In this document: positions 18,274 to 27,424 of the stretch, one piece after another
Layout of the letters: every line of letters begins with the position of its first letter
Numbering within the stretch: the first letter of the stretch is position 1
From: Roseivirga spongicola
Lineage (GTDB): Bacteria; Bacteroidota; Bacteroidia; Cytophagales; Cyclobacteriaceae
Assembly: GCF_001592965.1 (NCBI RefSeq)
Contig: NZ_LRPC01000012.1
Location: 611,903-675,902, forward strand
DNA length: 64,000 nucleotides
Reading direction: 5' to 3'
Program-made: the position numbers and the translations under genes
The notes under the pieces: model-generated
Told to the model about the DNA's origin: nothing
Seen by the model: only the letters and a program-made list of their open reading frames with translations
Database searches by the model: none

Positions 18274-18867
18274 ATGGATGATCAAATAGTGTTAGAAGAA
18301 AACTACTGGACGGAACGTTATGGAAAGGGAGAAACTGGCTGGGATATTGGCCATGTTTCTACACCGATTAAGGAATATGTCGATCAATTGGAGGATAAAG
18401 AACTTAAGATTCTTATTCCAGGGGCTGGAAATGCCCATGAAGCGGAATACTTATGGAATAATGGCTTCAAAAATGTATGGGTGCTCGATATCTCCAAACC
18501 TCCATTGAAGCACTTGCAAGAAAGGGTTCCTGAGTTTCCATCTTCTCAACTAATTCATGCAGACTTTTTCGACCATAAGGGAGAATATGATCTTATTATT
18601 GAACAGACTTTCTTTTGTGCTTTACCACCAAGGCTGAGGAACGATTATTTGAACAAAATTGCTGAACTCTTAAAACCTGAAGGTAAGTTGGTTGGTCTGC
18701 TATTTCAAATTCCTTTAAATGATAATAAGCCACCTTTTGGAGGAAGTAGAGAAGAATACCTCAACCTGTTTGAGAAATCATTTCAGAACATCAATATGGA
18801 GACAGCTTATAATAGTATTCCTCCAAGGCAAGGGAGTGAGTTGTTCATAAAAATGTTCAAAGTTTAA
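18274..18867 (+). CDS. TPMT-family S-adenosylmethionine methyltransferase
   Basis: About 197 residues from ATG 18274; a TTG nine bases upstream is the only alternative. The sequence follows the thiopurine/halide methyltransferase pattern: YWTERYGKGETGWDIGHVS near the start, the SAM-binding loop ILIPGAGNAHEA, VLDISKPPL, IIEQTFFCALPP and EGKLVGLLFQ. Members methylate thiols, halides or small toxic anions. It is probably cytoplasmic and detoxifying. It stands alone, 85 bp from the divergent coiled-coil gene. Confidence 0.87.
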   Translation: MDDQIVLEENYWTERYGKGETGWDIGHVSTPIKEYVDQLEDKELKILIPGAGNAHEAEYLWNNGFKNVWVLDISKPPLKHLQERVPEFPSSQLIHADFFDHKGEYDLIIEQTFFCALPPRLRNDYLNKIAELLKPEGKLVGLLFQIPLNDNKPPFGGSREEYLNLFEKSFQNINMETAYNSIPPRQGSELFIKMFKV

Positions 18868-18900
18868 AGTTCTAGGTTCAATGTGATTTGACACCCTTAG

Positions 18901-18918
18901 ATCCCCTAAAGGGGACTT
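18901..18918. repeat. Short dispersed palindromic repeat (CCCCT-AA-AGGGG type)
   Basis: CCCCT (18903-18907) and AGGGG (18910-18914) form a small hairpin. Its reverse complement AAGTCCCCTT reappears at 19916-19925, where the same unit is split by CAAGAGA. These AAGTCCCCTTTAGGGG-like strings are familiar as intergenic repeats in Bacteroidota. Confidence 0.5.
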
Positions 18919-19003
18919 AAAATATCAACGTTAGTTGTTTTTAGCACACTCTTGATAATGCGGATAAGGCAGTCACCCTTCTCAACCTCTCAACCTCACA
19001 ACT

Positions 19004-19774
19004 TCAAAACCTCAGGACATAATCTCCACGGGTGAGCTTAGGGTCGAAAAATAGCAGGCCACCTTCAAAAAGGTCGATAGAAACAATGACCTCTGGTCGG
19101 CTTTTAATCTCAGTCCAGGCTTGGTTCATTTCTTTCGACCAATGAATGTCGTCCAGAACAATTAGGCTGCTCTCATTACATTTGACTAGAATGGTTTCGT
19201 AATAGCGTAGAGTTGGCTCATATCTGTGGTTGGCATCAATATATGCCATGTCAATTCGGTCGATAGAATTAATCTCAGAAGCTAGAGTCTTATCAATATC
19301 GCCTTCGATTAGTCGGATATTGTGTTTTCCTAAATCTGAAAAGGTTTTTCTAGCCTTAGTTGATAAGGATGGGTCGCCTTCAAAAGTTGTGATTTTAGAA
19401 TTTTCCACTTCACTTAAATAGAGCGTATTCAGACCTAGTGAAGTGCCAAGCTCCACTATATTCTTCAACTCTAAGTGTTCGGCAAGTGACTTTAGTAAGG
19501 CGGAGAATTTAGGTGGAGTGCTTGAGTTTTTTGCGATCTCTGAGACCGTTCGTTGATTGCCTGATTTAACTCTTGAACCTGCACCAAAGTCGACTAATTC
19601 AATAGGGGTTTGGTCAGTCAAGAAGTTATTTCTTAGTTCTTCTATTTTCGGATTTACTGATCGAGAGGCAGTTTTAATGACATTGTTGTATAGGTCAAAA
19701 ACAAACGGAGAATGAAGCGAGTGCTCATCTGCCTGAAGCAACCAATATTTTAGAAATGCTAGAACCTGAAACAA
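19004..19774 (-). CDS. Class I SAM-dependent methyltransferase (O-methyltransferase-like)
   Basis: A 256-residue protein; the best start is TTG 19774, just before FLKYWLLQADEHSLHSPFVF, a motif shared by Bacteroidota relatives. The SAM site is NIVELGTSLGLNTLYLS, followed by ITTFEGDPSL, DRIDMAYIDANHRYEPTLRY and SLIVLDDIHWSKEM, as in Methyltransf_24/catechol O-methyltransferase-like enzymes. Substrate is unknown. It is probably cytoplasmic. It lies alone on the minus strand, in a part of the window rich in small repeats. Confidence 0.82.
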   Translation of the reverse strand: MFQVLAFLKYWLLQADEHSLHSPFVFDLYNNVIKTASRSVNPKIEELRNNFLTDQTPIELVDFGAGSRVKSGNQRTVSEIAKNSSTPPKFSALLKSLAEHLELKNIVELGTSLGLNTLYLSEVENSKITTFEGDPSLSTKARKTFSDLGKHNIRLIEGDIDKTLASEINSIDRIDMAYIDANHRYEPTLRYYETILVKCNESSLIVLDDIHWSKEMNQAWTEIKSRPEVIVSIDLFEGGLLFFDPKLTRGDYVLRF

Positions 19775-19863
19775 AATGGAGTAAAAATTAGCTCGAAATT
19801 AATGAATTGGCACCTGAATGGCTATTAAGCAAACGCTCAATAAATCAACTTTTGACCCCTGAA

Positions 19864-19886
19864 CTTCCCGAGACATCGGGAGGGTG
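19864..19886. repeat. Left copy of a 23-bp inverted repeat flanking apaG
   Basis: The 23 bp beginning CTTCCCGAGACATCGGG are the reverse complement of 20432-20454 with one mismatch. The unit itself contains a small hairpin (CCCGA...TCGGG). Confidence 0.7.
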
Positions 19887-19915
19887 ACCGAAAGAGATCC
19901 GTTTCTGAATGACAA

Positions 19916-19938
19916 AAGTCCCCTTCAAGAGATTTAGG
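19916..19938. repeat. Split copy of the AAGTCCCCTT repeat
   Basis: AAGTCCCCTT (19916-19925) is followed by CAAGAGA and then TTTAGGGG. It matches the 18901-18918 repeat in inverted orientation with an internal insertion. Confidence 0.45.
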
Positions 19939-19967
19939 GGTAGAAAATATTAATAGGCTGTGAAAAC

Positions 19968-20357
19968 TTAATTAAGTAAGAATGGAACCACCATGTTGAA
20001 TTCAGGAATCTTGACTTCGAACTCACGTCCGTCAGCTATTTTCTCCATTAAATAGGTACCATACATTTTGCCAAAGCCAGATCGAAGGTTGCAACCCGAG
20101 ACATATTCATGTTTTTCACCAGGTTCTAATATTGGCTGTTGACCTACAACGCCTTCACCTTCTACTTCGCGAACGGTGTTGTTCGCATCGTGAATAAACC
20201 AGTGCCTACGATGAAGTTTGATGGTAAAGTCACCGTTGTTTTCTATGGTGATGCGGTAAGTAAAGACAAAGTGCAACTGCCCAGGACTGGAGTACTCCGG
20301 TTGATAGGTGGTTTCTACACAAACCTTTATGCCTTTTGTTGTTGCAGTTACAATCAT
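19968..20357 (-). CDS. apaG: ApaG protein
   Basis: The 129-residue protein has the ApaG fibronectin-like beta fold: FVFTYRITIENNG, HRRHWFIHDANN, VEGEGVVGQQPILEPGE and YVSGCNLRSGFGKMYGTYL are the conserved strands and loops. ApaG is linked to Co2+/Mg2+ homeostasis and Ap4A metabolism, with biochemical role uncertain. Length fits the family. It is flanked on both sides by inverted copies of a 23-bp repeat. Confidence 0.93.
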   Translation of the reverse strand: MIVTATTKGIKVCVETTYQPEYSSPGQLHFVFTYRITIENNGDFTIKLHRRHWFIHDANNTVREVEGEGVVGQQPILEPGEKHEYVSGCNLRSGFGKMYGTYLMEKIADGREFEVKIPEFNMVVPFLLN

Positions 20358-20431
20358 TGCTTATAAAGCTCTCAAGTAAGAATATAGCTTGTTACCTCTA
20401 ACTCTAAAGGGAGCAAGCGAATTTTCAATTC

Positions 20432-20454
20432 CACCCTCTCGATGTCTCGGGAAG
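20432..20454. repeat. Right copy of the 23-bp inverted repeat flanking apaG
   Basis: It matches the reverse complement of 19864-19886 at 22 of 23 positions. The rest of the 213 bp between apaG and ung shows no gene. Confidence 0.7.
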
Positions 20455-20570
20455 AGTTGGGAAAGAATTGAAAACCATATTTGATTGAATATCTCTTTCA
20501 AATCTCTTACTATCGTGTTTCAAAGTAAAGGATTCGTTTTAAAATTGCTAATACCAAAATTGAATTTTAG

Positions 20571-21233
20571 ATGGCTATAAAGATTGAGGAGAGTTGGAGT
20601 AATGTACTTAGTGAAGAGTTTGAAAAGCCTTATTTTCAAGAACTTATAGCTTTTGTAAAAGCCGAATATGCAAGCCAAACTGTTTTTCCGAAAGGGAAAG
20701 ATATTTTTAGAGCTTTCGATGAATGCCCATTCGATGAGGTTAAAGTGGTGATACTAGGGCAAGATCCATATCATGGCCCTGGGCAAGCAAACGGACTTTG
20801 TTTTTCGGTACATGAAGGCATTACTTTTCCTCCTTCATTAGTAAATATATTCAAGGAGATAAAGAACGATTTAGGCAAGGACATTCCACCTCATGGCTCG
20901 TTAGATCGTTGGGCAAAACAAGGGGTGCTTCTGTTGAATGCAACACTTACTGTTAGAGCACATCAAGCAGGTTCTCACCAGAAGAAAGGCTGGGAGACAT
21001 TCACGGATGCAGTGGTGCAGGCCTTGGCTTCTCAGAAGAAGAATTTGGTCTATATGCTTTGGGGGAGCTATGCCCAAAAGAAAGCTGCCATAGTTGACCC
21101 TAAGGAGAATTTAGTGCTCAAATCACCACACCCGAGTCCGCTTTCTGCACATAGAGGCTTCTTTGGTAATGGTCATTTCAGCAAAGCCAACCAGTATTTG
21201 GCTGAGAAGGGGGTGGGAGAAATTGTTTGGTAG
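20571..21233 (+). CDS. ung: Uracil-DNA glycosylase
   Basis: A 220-residue family 1 enzyme. The water-activating loop is VVILGQDPYHGPGQANGLCF (Asp in GQDPYH), the uracil-binding strand is LLLNATLTVR, and the minor-groove loop is SPHPSPLSAHRGFFG. It removes uracil from DNA to begin base excision repair. All key residues are present and length is normal. Only one base separates its stop from the stop of the convergent beta-propeller gene. Confidence 0.97.
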   Translation: MAIKIEESWSNVLSEEFEKPYFQELIAFVKAEYASQTVFPKGKDIFRAFDECPFDEVKVVILGQDPYHGPGQANGLCFSVHEGITFPPSLVNIFKEIKNDLGKDIPPHGSLDRWAKQGVLLLNATLTVRAHQAGSHQKKGWETFTDAVVQALASQKKNLVYMLWGSYAQKKAAIVDPKENLVLKSPHPSPLSAHRGFFGNGHFSKANQYLAEKGVGEIVW

Positions 21234-21234
21234 A

Positions 21235-22389
21235 CTATCTAAGCGATTCTTTGAATTTGATTTTGAGCAAGACAGGGTTTTCAGAGTACAGTATTTCTCT
21301 AAGTTTAAAGCCGCCTCTTACTGTCCACTGGTCTTCATCTAAGTTTTCTATAAACTCTTCAAAGTCGTAGGCGGCCAGTGAAGCCGCCAAACGTTCTCCG
21401 TCCCGCTTAAGAAATTCTAATTCGAAGTTAGACTTGTCTTTTTTTCGCAAATCGAAACGAAAGAACTCGCTTGATTTTCTGTTGATGTATCCCTTTGAAA
21501 ATTTTCCAATTCTATCTTCGTAGTGGATGTAGGTGAGAAATATATATTGTTCACTTATTGTTGAAAGAACCTCAATTACCTTTTCTGTATCGAGCATCAA
21601 TTTGATTCCCTTGTTCAGGTTTTCAGTGCTATTAGGTTCGTTCCATACCCATTTATCTCCAAAATCAAATTTGAAGCGAGGGTAAAGCTTTTGACCAATA
21701 ATTTGGTAGACTGTGTCTCTTAATGGTTTCCTGTAGAATATTTCTTCTCCCAAAGAGCTAAAGTTCCAGCCAAGATTAAAAGGGTTGGGGTTGATTTTTG
21801 ACCTGGGTGCAGCCCATTTTTTGACTCCTAGATTTTTATCCATAAATGCCAATTCATGATAGAATGATTCTTTGCCTAATTGAGCAGAATTTCTTTGATG
21901 GAACAGATAACCATTTTGATATGGAGTCATTGATTTGCCAAAAACCTTTTCTTTGAACCGTTTTGTTTCTATGTATTGGCCTTGAGGAGTATATCTCTGA
22001 AGATTCCGAGAAAAACTGCTATAAAGCTCTATGACACCCTCATGAAACCATGCGTCAGTGATGTTTTTATATTCTTCCGGTCCTGGGCCTTCCTTTTCAA
22101 TCACACCCAGATAGTTGCCTTTAGGATCAAATAGTGGGATGGAATTCGGTTTATTGATTTCTGCAATTGGAACAGCAATACCCAGAGGTGTTTCAAAGTA
22201 CCACTCTATTTTTGGTAAAAGTGAGTGGTCGGTTTCTTCAAACCGAATAATTTCAACATGCTCAATGGCATCAAAAAAGCTGATTCTTGGAGCGTCAACA
22301 TCAATTTTAAAGTGCTCAAATTTGGGTGGAGTTTGTCCTTTGAGACTAACTGAGAGAAGAAGGAATAAGAGTGTGTGTGCTAGCCTCAT
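21235..22389 (-). CDS. 6-bladed beta-propeller protein (downstream paralogue)
   Basis: From ATG 22389 the protein has about 384 residues with a signal peptide (MRLAHTLLFLLLSVSLKG); the frame extends to 22443, but that would overlap the upstream gene and hide the signal. The mature part begins FEHFKIDVDAPRISFFDAIE, then HVEIIRFEET, and has NPNSIPLFDPKGNYLG-like strands of the Bacteroidota 6-bladed beta-propeller family, proteins of unknown function that are thought to be extracytoplasmic. It starts one base after the stop of the paralogous upstream gene, so the two form an operon. Both proteins end in SENPVLLKIKFK. Confidence 0.8.
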   Translation of the reverse strand: MRLAHTLLFLLLSVSLKGQTPPKFEHFKIDVDAPRISFFDAIEHVEIIRFEETDHSLLPKIEWYFETPLGIAVPIAEINKPNSIPLFDPKGNYLGVIEKEGPGPEEYKNITDAWFHEGVIELYSSFSRNLQRYTPQGQYIETKRFKEKVFGKSMTPYQNGYLFHQRNSAQLGKESFYHELAFMDKNLGVKKWAAPRSKINPNPFNLGWNFSSLGEEIFYRKPLRDTVYQIIGQKLYPRFKFDFGDKWVWNEPNSTENLNKGIKLMLDTEKVIEVLSTISEQYIFLTYIHYEDRIGKFSKGYINRKSSEFFRFDLRKKDKSNFELEFLKRDGERLAASLAAYDFEEFIENLDEDQWTVRGGFKLREILYSENPVLLKIKFKESLR

Positions 22390-22390
22390 G

Positions 22391-23512
22391 TTATTTAAAT
22401 TTGATTTTAAGTAAGACAGGGTTTTCAGAGTATTTAAAGTCACTCGGGGTCAGATTACCTCTAATGATGTATTGATTAGGATTGAGGTTAGATAATATGT
22501 TTTCAAGCTCCGATGTATGCATAGAGGCAACCAGACGATGGTTCTCCCATTTAATGAAATTCATCTCTAAAACTGACCTGTCACTCTTTCGTACCCTTAA
22601 ATTGAAATATTCTTTTGTACTTCTGTCGAGAATTCCTTTGGTGGTAGTCCGGTTAGAGTGATAAAAAGTAAAGGTTATGAATGATTCTGAAAAGTTAGGA
22701 ATTACTTCGAAAAACCCCTTCTCACCGAAAATGGCTTTTGATGCAACTTTAATAGAGCTAGTGTTCTTTGGGTTTTTCCAAATCCAGTCGTTTCCATAAT
22801 CGAAATTAAGGTAGGGGGTTAAGTGGTTTAGGTCAACTAAGAATGCCCCTTCTGATAATACGCGCCTATAAATTAACTCACCGGTATTAAGTAAGGTGAA
22901 GCGTTTGCCCAAATTAAGAGGAAAGGGGTGTGGTGGTGATTTTAGACCTATATCGCCTATTTGATTTAGCTCTAAATCTGTGAACACGAGGGACAGCTCT
23001 GCTTTATTATTTGGGGATGGATCTAGTGGTTGAAATACATATCCATTTTCAAACGGATGCATCGAGCCGCCAATAATATTTTTTGAATATTTAGCTGTTA
23101 TAGTTTCTTTCAATTCTCCATTTAGTGTGTATTTCTGGAGTTTTCGAGATAAGCCACTGAATAATTCAATATGACCATCTTTATACCAAGATGAACTTAT
23201 GTTGGCGTATTCATTTGGACCATTGCCAGAATTATCAATTACCCGATGAAATTCGCCATTTTCATGAAACAGAAATATCTTTTTTGTTTGAGGAATAGCA
23301 AACCCAAGAGGGGTTTTAAAGTAGTTGTCCGCTAACTTAAGTAAAGAGTTTTCAGTTTCTTCTAGTGGAATGATTTCCACATGTTCAATAATATCGAACA
23401 AGTTGGTTCTTTCACCATGAATGTCTATTTGGTAGTGCTCAAAATCAGGGTCAGTTTGAGGCCAAAGTTGATGGCAGAACAGAAGAGCGAATAGAAAAAG
23501 GGAGACTTTCAA
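22391..23512 (-). CDS. 6-bladed beta-propeller protein (upstream paralogue)
   Basis: A 373-residue protein with a signal peptide (MKVSLFLFALLFCHQLWPQ) and the same plan as its downstream neighbour: FEHYQIDIHGERTNLFDIIE, then HVEIIPLEETENSLL, then NEYANISSSWYKDGHIELFS and the C-terminus SENPVLLKIKFK. The two are tandem duplicates that have diverged in the middle. Function is unknown; the fold is predicted to be a periplasmic or surface beta-propeller. Its TAA is followed after one base by the ATG of the next gene. Confidence 0.8.
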   Translation of the reverse strand: MKVSLFLFALLFCHQLWPQTDPDFEHYQIDIHGERTNLFDIIEHVEIIPLEETENSLLKLADNYFKTPLGFAIPQTKKIFLFHENGEFHRVIDNSGNGPNEYANISSSWYKDGHIELFSGLSRKLQKYTLNGELKETITAKYSKNIIGGSMHPFENGYVFQPLDPSPNNKAELSLVFTDLELNQIGDIGLKSPPHPFPLNLGKRFTLLNTGELIYRRVLSEGAFLVDLNHLTPYLNFDYGNDWIWKNPKNTSSIKVASKAIFGEKGFFEVIPNFSESFITFTFYHSNRTTTKGILDRSTKEYFNLRVRKSDRSVLEMNFIKWENHRLVASMHTSELENILSNLNPNQYIIRGNLTPSDFKYSENPVLLKIKFK

Positions 23513-23620
23513 AGTGTGTCGTTTACCCTATACTACTCAGAAAATATTATATAATTAAATTAATTTTTCTTAAGGTAAAACTAAGAAAGGGAGAGGGTTG
23601 GTTAAGTAACTCCGTTGAGC

Positions 23621-24340
23621 TTAAAACCTACTCTCCAAAAAATCATCCATGGTTTTTACGCCTTTTTGGTTTTTGAGCCATTCGGCTACAGCGATGGCAC
23701 CTTTGGCGAAGCCTTCACGGGAGTGCGCTGTGTGACAGATTTCAATAGTGTCGACAGGAGAGGAGTAAGTGATTTCGTGTGTTCCTGGTGCAGGATCAAT
23801 TCTTTCGGAGATAATCTCTAGTTCTTCAGCATTGTCGGTTTTCTGATTTACCCAACTCTTTTTAGAGGTAACATGCTTTAAAATGCCTTCGGCTAAAGTG
23901 ATGGAAGTGCCGCTTGGGGCATCCTTTTTAGATGTATGGTGAATTTCTTTGGTGGTTATAGAGTAGTCCTGATCGGCCATCATTTGAGCCAAATATTCAT
24001 TCAGCTTAAAGAAGATGTTTACCCCAATACTAAAATTGGAGGCAAAAAGGTAGGTGCCGTTGTTCGCTTTACAGAAACTGTTGATTTCGGCTCTTTTGTC
24101 TAACCAACCTGTGGTGCCTACTGCAACCGGAATTTGTCTTTCCAAGCACCATTTAATATTCTCCACCGCAGCTTCTGGTTGAGAGAATTCAATGGCAGCA
24201 TCTACATTAGATGAGTTGAATTGGTCAAGTTCATTTCGGTTGTCGATATTGATTTTACCAACAATCTCATGTCCTTTTGCTGTGGCCAGTTTATCAATAA
24301 GCTGGCCCATTTTGCCGTAGCCTAGTAGTAATATTTTCAT
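23621..24340 (-). CDS. dapB: 4-hydroxy-tetrahydrodipicolinate reductase
   Basis: The 239-residue protein has the dinucleotide motif LLLGYGKMGQLI, AAIEFSQPEA, VAVGTTGW, and the catalytic segment EIHHTSKKDAPSGT with the conserved His/Lys pair. It reduces the dipicolinate precursor in lysine and diaminopimelate synthesis. Its ATG overlaps the stop of the DUF5683 gene by 4 bases, so it is translationally coupled and the last gene of the parA-parB-DUF5683-dapB unit. Confidence 0.96.
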   Translation of the reverse strand: MKILLLGYGKMGQLIDKLATAKGHEIVGKINIDNRNELDQFNSSNVDAAIEFSQPEAAVENIKWCLERQIPVAVGTTGWLDKRAEINSFCKANNGTYLFASNFSIGVNIFFKLNEYLAQMMADQDYSITTKEIHHTSKKDAPSGTSITLAEGILKHVTSKKSWVNQKTDNAEELEIISERIDPAPGTHEITYSSPVDTIEICHTAHSREGFAKGAIAVAEWLKNQKGVKTMDDFLESRF

Positions 24341-24912
24341 TGCCCTATGGGTAAGGTTAGTTTGAAGCCAATAAATGGCGTTCCGTTAGAAATGACACCA
24401 AACTTGGGTTTTAGGTTCAATGCCAAATCTTCATCTACATTAAATCCTTTAAGGTGTGCATCTACTGTGGCATCAATAATCTGGAGACCGTAAATGCCAA
24501 CCATGGTAAGTACCACCAAGTCTCTGTTATTTCGCCAGGTATCAGCTTTTCTGCTATAAGTCCTAATTAGATTTTCATTCCTGTCCTGCGGAGCTTTACT
24601 ATTTTCTTGTGCCAGTAGAGTTTTGAACTCATGGAAGTACTGATCGTTCAGGAATACAAAGTAAACTGCCACACCAAAACCTCCATAGAGCACTGGTACT
24701 TTCCACCAACTGTCATTATAAATTTGTCCCCAACCAGGAATTATGGCAGATCTTCTGGCTGCTTTTCTAGGGTCGTAATACTTGCCAGTGTTTCTTTTTA
24801 TTTTAACAGTATCGCCAAGAATTACATCGTCTTGAACTGCGATTACTCTGTTCTGAGCGTTAGCAGAAAAAACTAAAACAAGAAATAAAAAAGCAAAGAG
24901 CGCAGAACGCAT
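24337..24912 (-). CDS. DUF5683 membrane protein
   Basis: A 191-residue protein with a signal sequence (MRSALFAFLFLVLVFSANAQ). The segment AARRSAIIPGWGQIYNDSWWK is the family hallmark, followed by a membrane segment (VPVLYGGFGVAVYFVFL) and a second one (VVLTMVGIYGLQIIDA). DUF5683 genes commonly sit between parB and dapB in Bacteroidota; function is unknown. It overlaps both neighbours (TAATG with parB, ATGA with dapB). Confidence 0.88.
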   Translation of the reverse strand: MRSALFAFLFLVLVFSANAQNRVIAVQDDVILGDTVKIKRNTGKYYDPRKAARRSAIIPGWGQIYNDSWWKVPVLYGGFGVAVYFVFLNDQYFHEFKTLLAQENSKAPQDRNENLIRTYSRKADTWRNNRDLVVLTMVGIYGLQIIDATVDAHLKGFNVDEDLALNLKPKFGVISNGTPFIGFKLTLPIGQ

Positions 24913-25817
24913 TATAGGTCTATGATTTCTAAAATTCTATTCAGGTCTTCGGTAGAAACAAAAGGTATTTTTATTTCTCCTCTGAACTGGTTGTCAGCCT
25001 TTAGACTCACCCTTGTGCCAAAGTGCGAAGAAAGTTTTGTTTGAACCTGCTGCACTTCATAATTCTTATGTTGTGAGCTGCCTTTCTTCTCTGGTTTCGG
25101 ATCGTCAACGCTTTTCGACATCAAATCACGTACCAGCTGTTCTACTTTTCTAACAGAAAGTCCTTCTTCTACAATCTTTTTAAACAGATAAAGCTGCTTA
25201 GCAACATCTTCTATGTTAATCAGCGCTCTGGCATGACCCATAGAAATTTGCTGGTCTCTAATTCCTGCTTGAATATCTGGCGGCAGGCGAAGCAAACGCA
25301 AGTAGTTGTTGACTGTAGTTCTGTTTTTGCCAACACGCTCTCCGAGCTGGTCTTGTTTAAGATCACACTCTTCTAATAGTCTTTGGTAGCTGAGGGCAAT
25401 CTCTATGGCATTCAGGTTTTCGCGCTGAATATTTTCTATTAGGGCCATTTCCAGCATTTGCTGGTCATCAGCAGTTCTTACATAAGCTGGAACAGACTCT
25501 AGGCCGGCAATCTTAGAGGCCTGAAAACGCCTTTCACCCGAAATGAGCTGGTATTCATTTTCACTCAGTTTACGAACAGTAATAGGCTGAATGATTCCCT
25601 GAACCTTTATACTTTCAGCTAGCTCTTCAAGTGCTTCTCTATCAAAATGCGTTCTAGGCTGGTATGGGTTTACCTGAATTTGACTCAAAAGAATCTCATT
25701 CATATTGCCACCTGTGCTCTGAACATCTGATGAAATGTTATCTGAAGAATCCTCCAAAAGTGCTCCAAGCCCTCTTCCTAATGCATTCTTCCTTTTTGGA
25801 GATTTAGCTGCTGCCAT
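24912..25817 (-). CDS. parB: Chromosome partitioning protein ParB
   Basis: A 301-residue protein with ParB/Sulfiredoxin-like N domain (LLSQIQVNPYQPRTHFDREA, then VQGIIQPITVRK, and ISGERRFQASKIAGL with the CTP-binding GERRFQA box), a central helix-turn-helix (LKQDQLGERVGKNRTTVNNY) and a C-terminal dimerisation region. It binds parS sites near the origin and works with ParA in chromosome segregation. I did not find a convincing parS in the window. It lies 2 bases downstream of parA. Confidence 0.97.
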   Translation of the reverse strand: MAAAKSPKRKNALGRGLGALLEDSSDNISSDVQSTGGNMNEILLSQIQVNPYQPRTHFDREALEELAESIKVQGIIQPITVRKLSENEYQLISGERRFQASKIAGLESVPAYVRTADDQQMLEMALIENIQRENLNAIEIALSYQRLLEECDLKQDQLGERVGKNRTTVNNYLRLLRLPPDIQAGIRDQQISMGHARALINIEDVAKQLYLFKKIVEEGLSVRKVEQLVRDLMSKSVDDPKPEKKGSSQHKNYEVQQVQTKLSSHFGTRVSLKADNQFRGEIKIPFVSTEDLNRILEIIDL

Positions 25818-25819
25818 TC

Positions 25820-26587
25820 TTATTTATTATATCTGTCTGCTATTTCCTTTGCTAGGCTTAAATAAGCCAAAGAGCCCTTACTTTCGGCATCGTGCACAAT
25901 GGCAGGAACACCAAAGCTAGGCGACTCACTCAATTTTACATTTCTTGGAATGATGGTATCAAAAACCATATTCTTAAAATGTGTCTGAACTTCTTCTACT
26001 ACCTGATTAGACAGCCTTAGCCTTACATCGTACATGGTGAGTAGAATACCTTCAATTTCTAATTTAGAATTCAAACGCTTTTGAATAATGGTAATTGTAT
26101 TCAAGAGCTTACCAAGCCCTTCTAAGGCAAAGTATTCGCATTGAACCGGAATTACTATAGAGTTAGAAGCGGTTAGGGCATTTACGGTAATTAAACCTAG
26201 AGAAGGGGCGCAGTCTATCAGTATAAAATCATACTCATCTTGCACCTCCTTGAGTACCTCACGCATTTTTTCTTCGCGGTTACTCAAGTTTACCATCTCT
26301 ACTTCTGCACCTACTAGGTTAATATGAGAGGGTACCAAGTGTAGAAATGATACTTCGCTTTCTATAATGCACTCACGAATGTCGGCTTTGCCCACCATGC
26401 ATTCATAAATACTTTTTTCTATTTCTCTTGGATTATGCCCTAAACCCGATGTTGTGTTTGCCTGTGGATCGGCATCGATCACTAGCGTTTTATACTCCAA
26501 CACAGCCATACTGGCTGCTAGGTTCATGGCTGTTGTAGTTTTGCCTACACCACCTTTTTGGTTTGCTATGGCTATAATCTTGCCCAT
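25820..26587 (-). CDS. parA: Chromosome partitioning ATPase ParA (Soj type)
   Basis: A 255-residue deviant Walker ATPase: [20 protein letters not shown] is the Walker A motif with signature lysine, [16 protein letters not shown] is A', and [18 protein letters not shown] is Walker B. It lacks an N-terminal DNA-binding domain, as in chromosomal Soj. It drives ParB-parS segregation. It follows the MBL hydrolase gene by 8 bases on the same strand. Confidence 0.97.
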   Translation of the reverse strand: MGKIIAIANQKGGVGKTTTAMNLAASMAVLEYKTLVIDADPQANTTSGLGHNPREIEKSIYECMVGKADIRECIIESEVSFLHLVPSHINLVGAEVEMVNLSNREEKMREVLKEVQDEYDFILIDCAPSLGLITVNALTASNSIVIPVQCEYFALEGLGKLLNTITIIQKRLNSKLEIEGILLTMYDVRLRLSNQVVEEVQTHFKNMVFDTIIPRNVKLSESPSFGVPAIVHDAESKGSLAYLSLAKEIADRYNK

Positions 26588-26595
26588 GTAAAAAT

Positions 26596-27276
26596 TTAGA
26601 GTGAAAGGATTTCTTCTATTTCGGGTAACGTTAAGTCAACGCCATTTTCTTTGGCTATTGCATATGCCTCTTCATGGTTAATGGCAACATATGGGAAAGT
26701 GTCGAAATGTACGCCTATTAGCTTATTACATTGCACCATTTTGCAGGCTTTCATGGCGTCTGCTACTCCCATAGTAAAGTTGTCTCCAACGGGCATAATT
26801 GAAAAATCGAGATCAAATTCTTCACCAATCAGTTCCATGTCTTTGGTTAAGGCCGTGTCGCCAGCAAAATAGAAGCAACCTTCTTCATTTTTAATGACAA
26901 TTCCTGCTGGGTTACCGCCATAACTGCCATCGGGCATTGAGCTAGAGTGAACAGCATTGACCAGTTTTAATGTGCCAAAGTCGAAAGTATTGGCGCCTCC
27001 ATGGTTCATAGGATGGTTTCTTTCTAAGCCCTTATTACCAAACCAGCCAACTACTTCAAAAGTAGAAATAAGCGTAGCGTTAGACTGATTATATATGGTT
27101 TCAACATCGGCTACATGGTCTCCATGGCCATGACTCAGAATAATGTAGTCTGGTTTAATTTTGCTGATATTCACTCCTTTAGCTAGCTCATTCGGAGAAA
27201 TAAAAGGATCGAAAAGCAATTGCTTGCCCATGGTTTCGATCATAAATGCCGAGTGTCCGTAATAAGTAAATTTCAT
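26596..27276 (-). CDS. UPF0173-type metal-dependent hydrolase (MBL fold)
   Basis: The 226-residue protein has [20 protein letters not shown] at the start, then [13 protein letters not shown], the metal-binding motif HGHGDH in [12 protein letters not shown], and [14 protein letters not shown] and GVHFDTFP, the pattern of UPF0173 enzymes. Substrate is not known. It is the first gene of the par operon, behind a promoter-like sequence at 27313-27346. Confidence 0.9.
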   Translation of the reverse strand: MKFTYYGHSAFMIETMGKQLLFDPFISPNELAKGVNISKIKPDYIILSHGHGDHVADVETIYNQSNATLISTFEVVGWFGNKGLERNHPMNHGGANTFDFGTLKLVNAVHSSSMPDGSYGGNPAGIVIKNEEGCFYFAGDTALTKDMELIGEEFDLDFSIMPVGDNFTMGVADAMKACKMVQCNKLIGVHFDTFPYVAINHEEAYAIAKENGVDLTLPEIEEILSL

Positions 27277-27312
27277 ATTTCGCCTGACTTTTGATCTTCT
27301 AATTAGAGGCTA

Positions 27313-27346
27313 CAAATATATAAGAATAGGTGAAAGATTAATCCAA
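27313..27346 (-). promoter_or_regulatory. Predicted promoter of the MBL-parA-parB-dapB unit
   Basis: Reading the minus strand, TTG (27346-27344) and TATATTTG (27320-27313) are separated by 23 bp, within the Bacteroidota TTG-N17-23-TAnnTTTG pattern. The -7 box is 37 bp from the start codon of the MBL gene. Confidence 0.55.
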
Positions 27347-27424
27347 AGGTTATTAACACAAAAAGAACCTTAATCGTTGATAACTTTATAAGGTATTGAT
27401 AACCTTCAACTTAATGAGCTATAA

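Noticed and set aside
22390..22443. Longer start of the downstream beta-propeller protein
   Set aside because: It overlaps the upstream coding sequence and would bury the signal peptide that begins at 22389.
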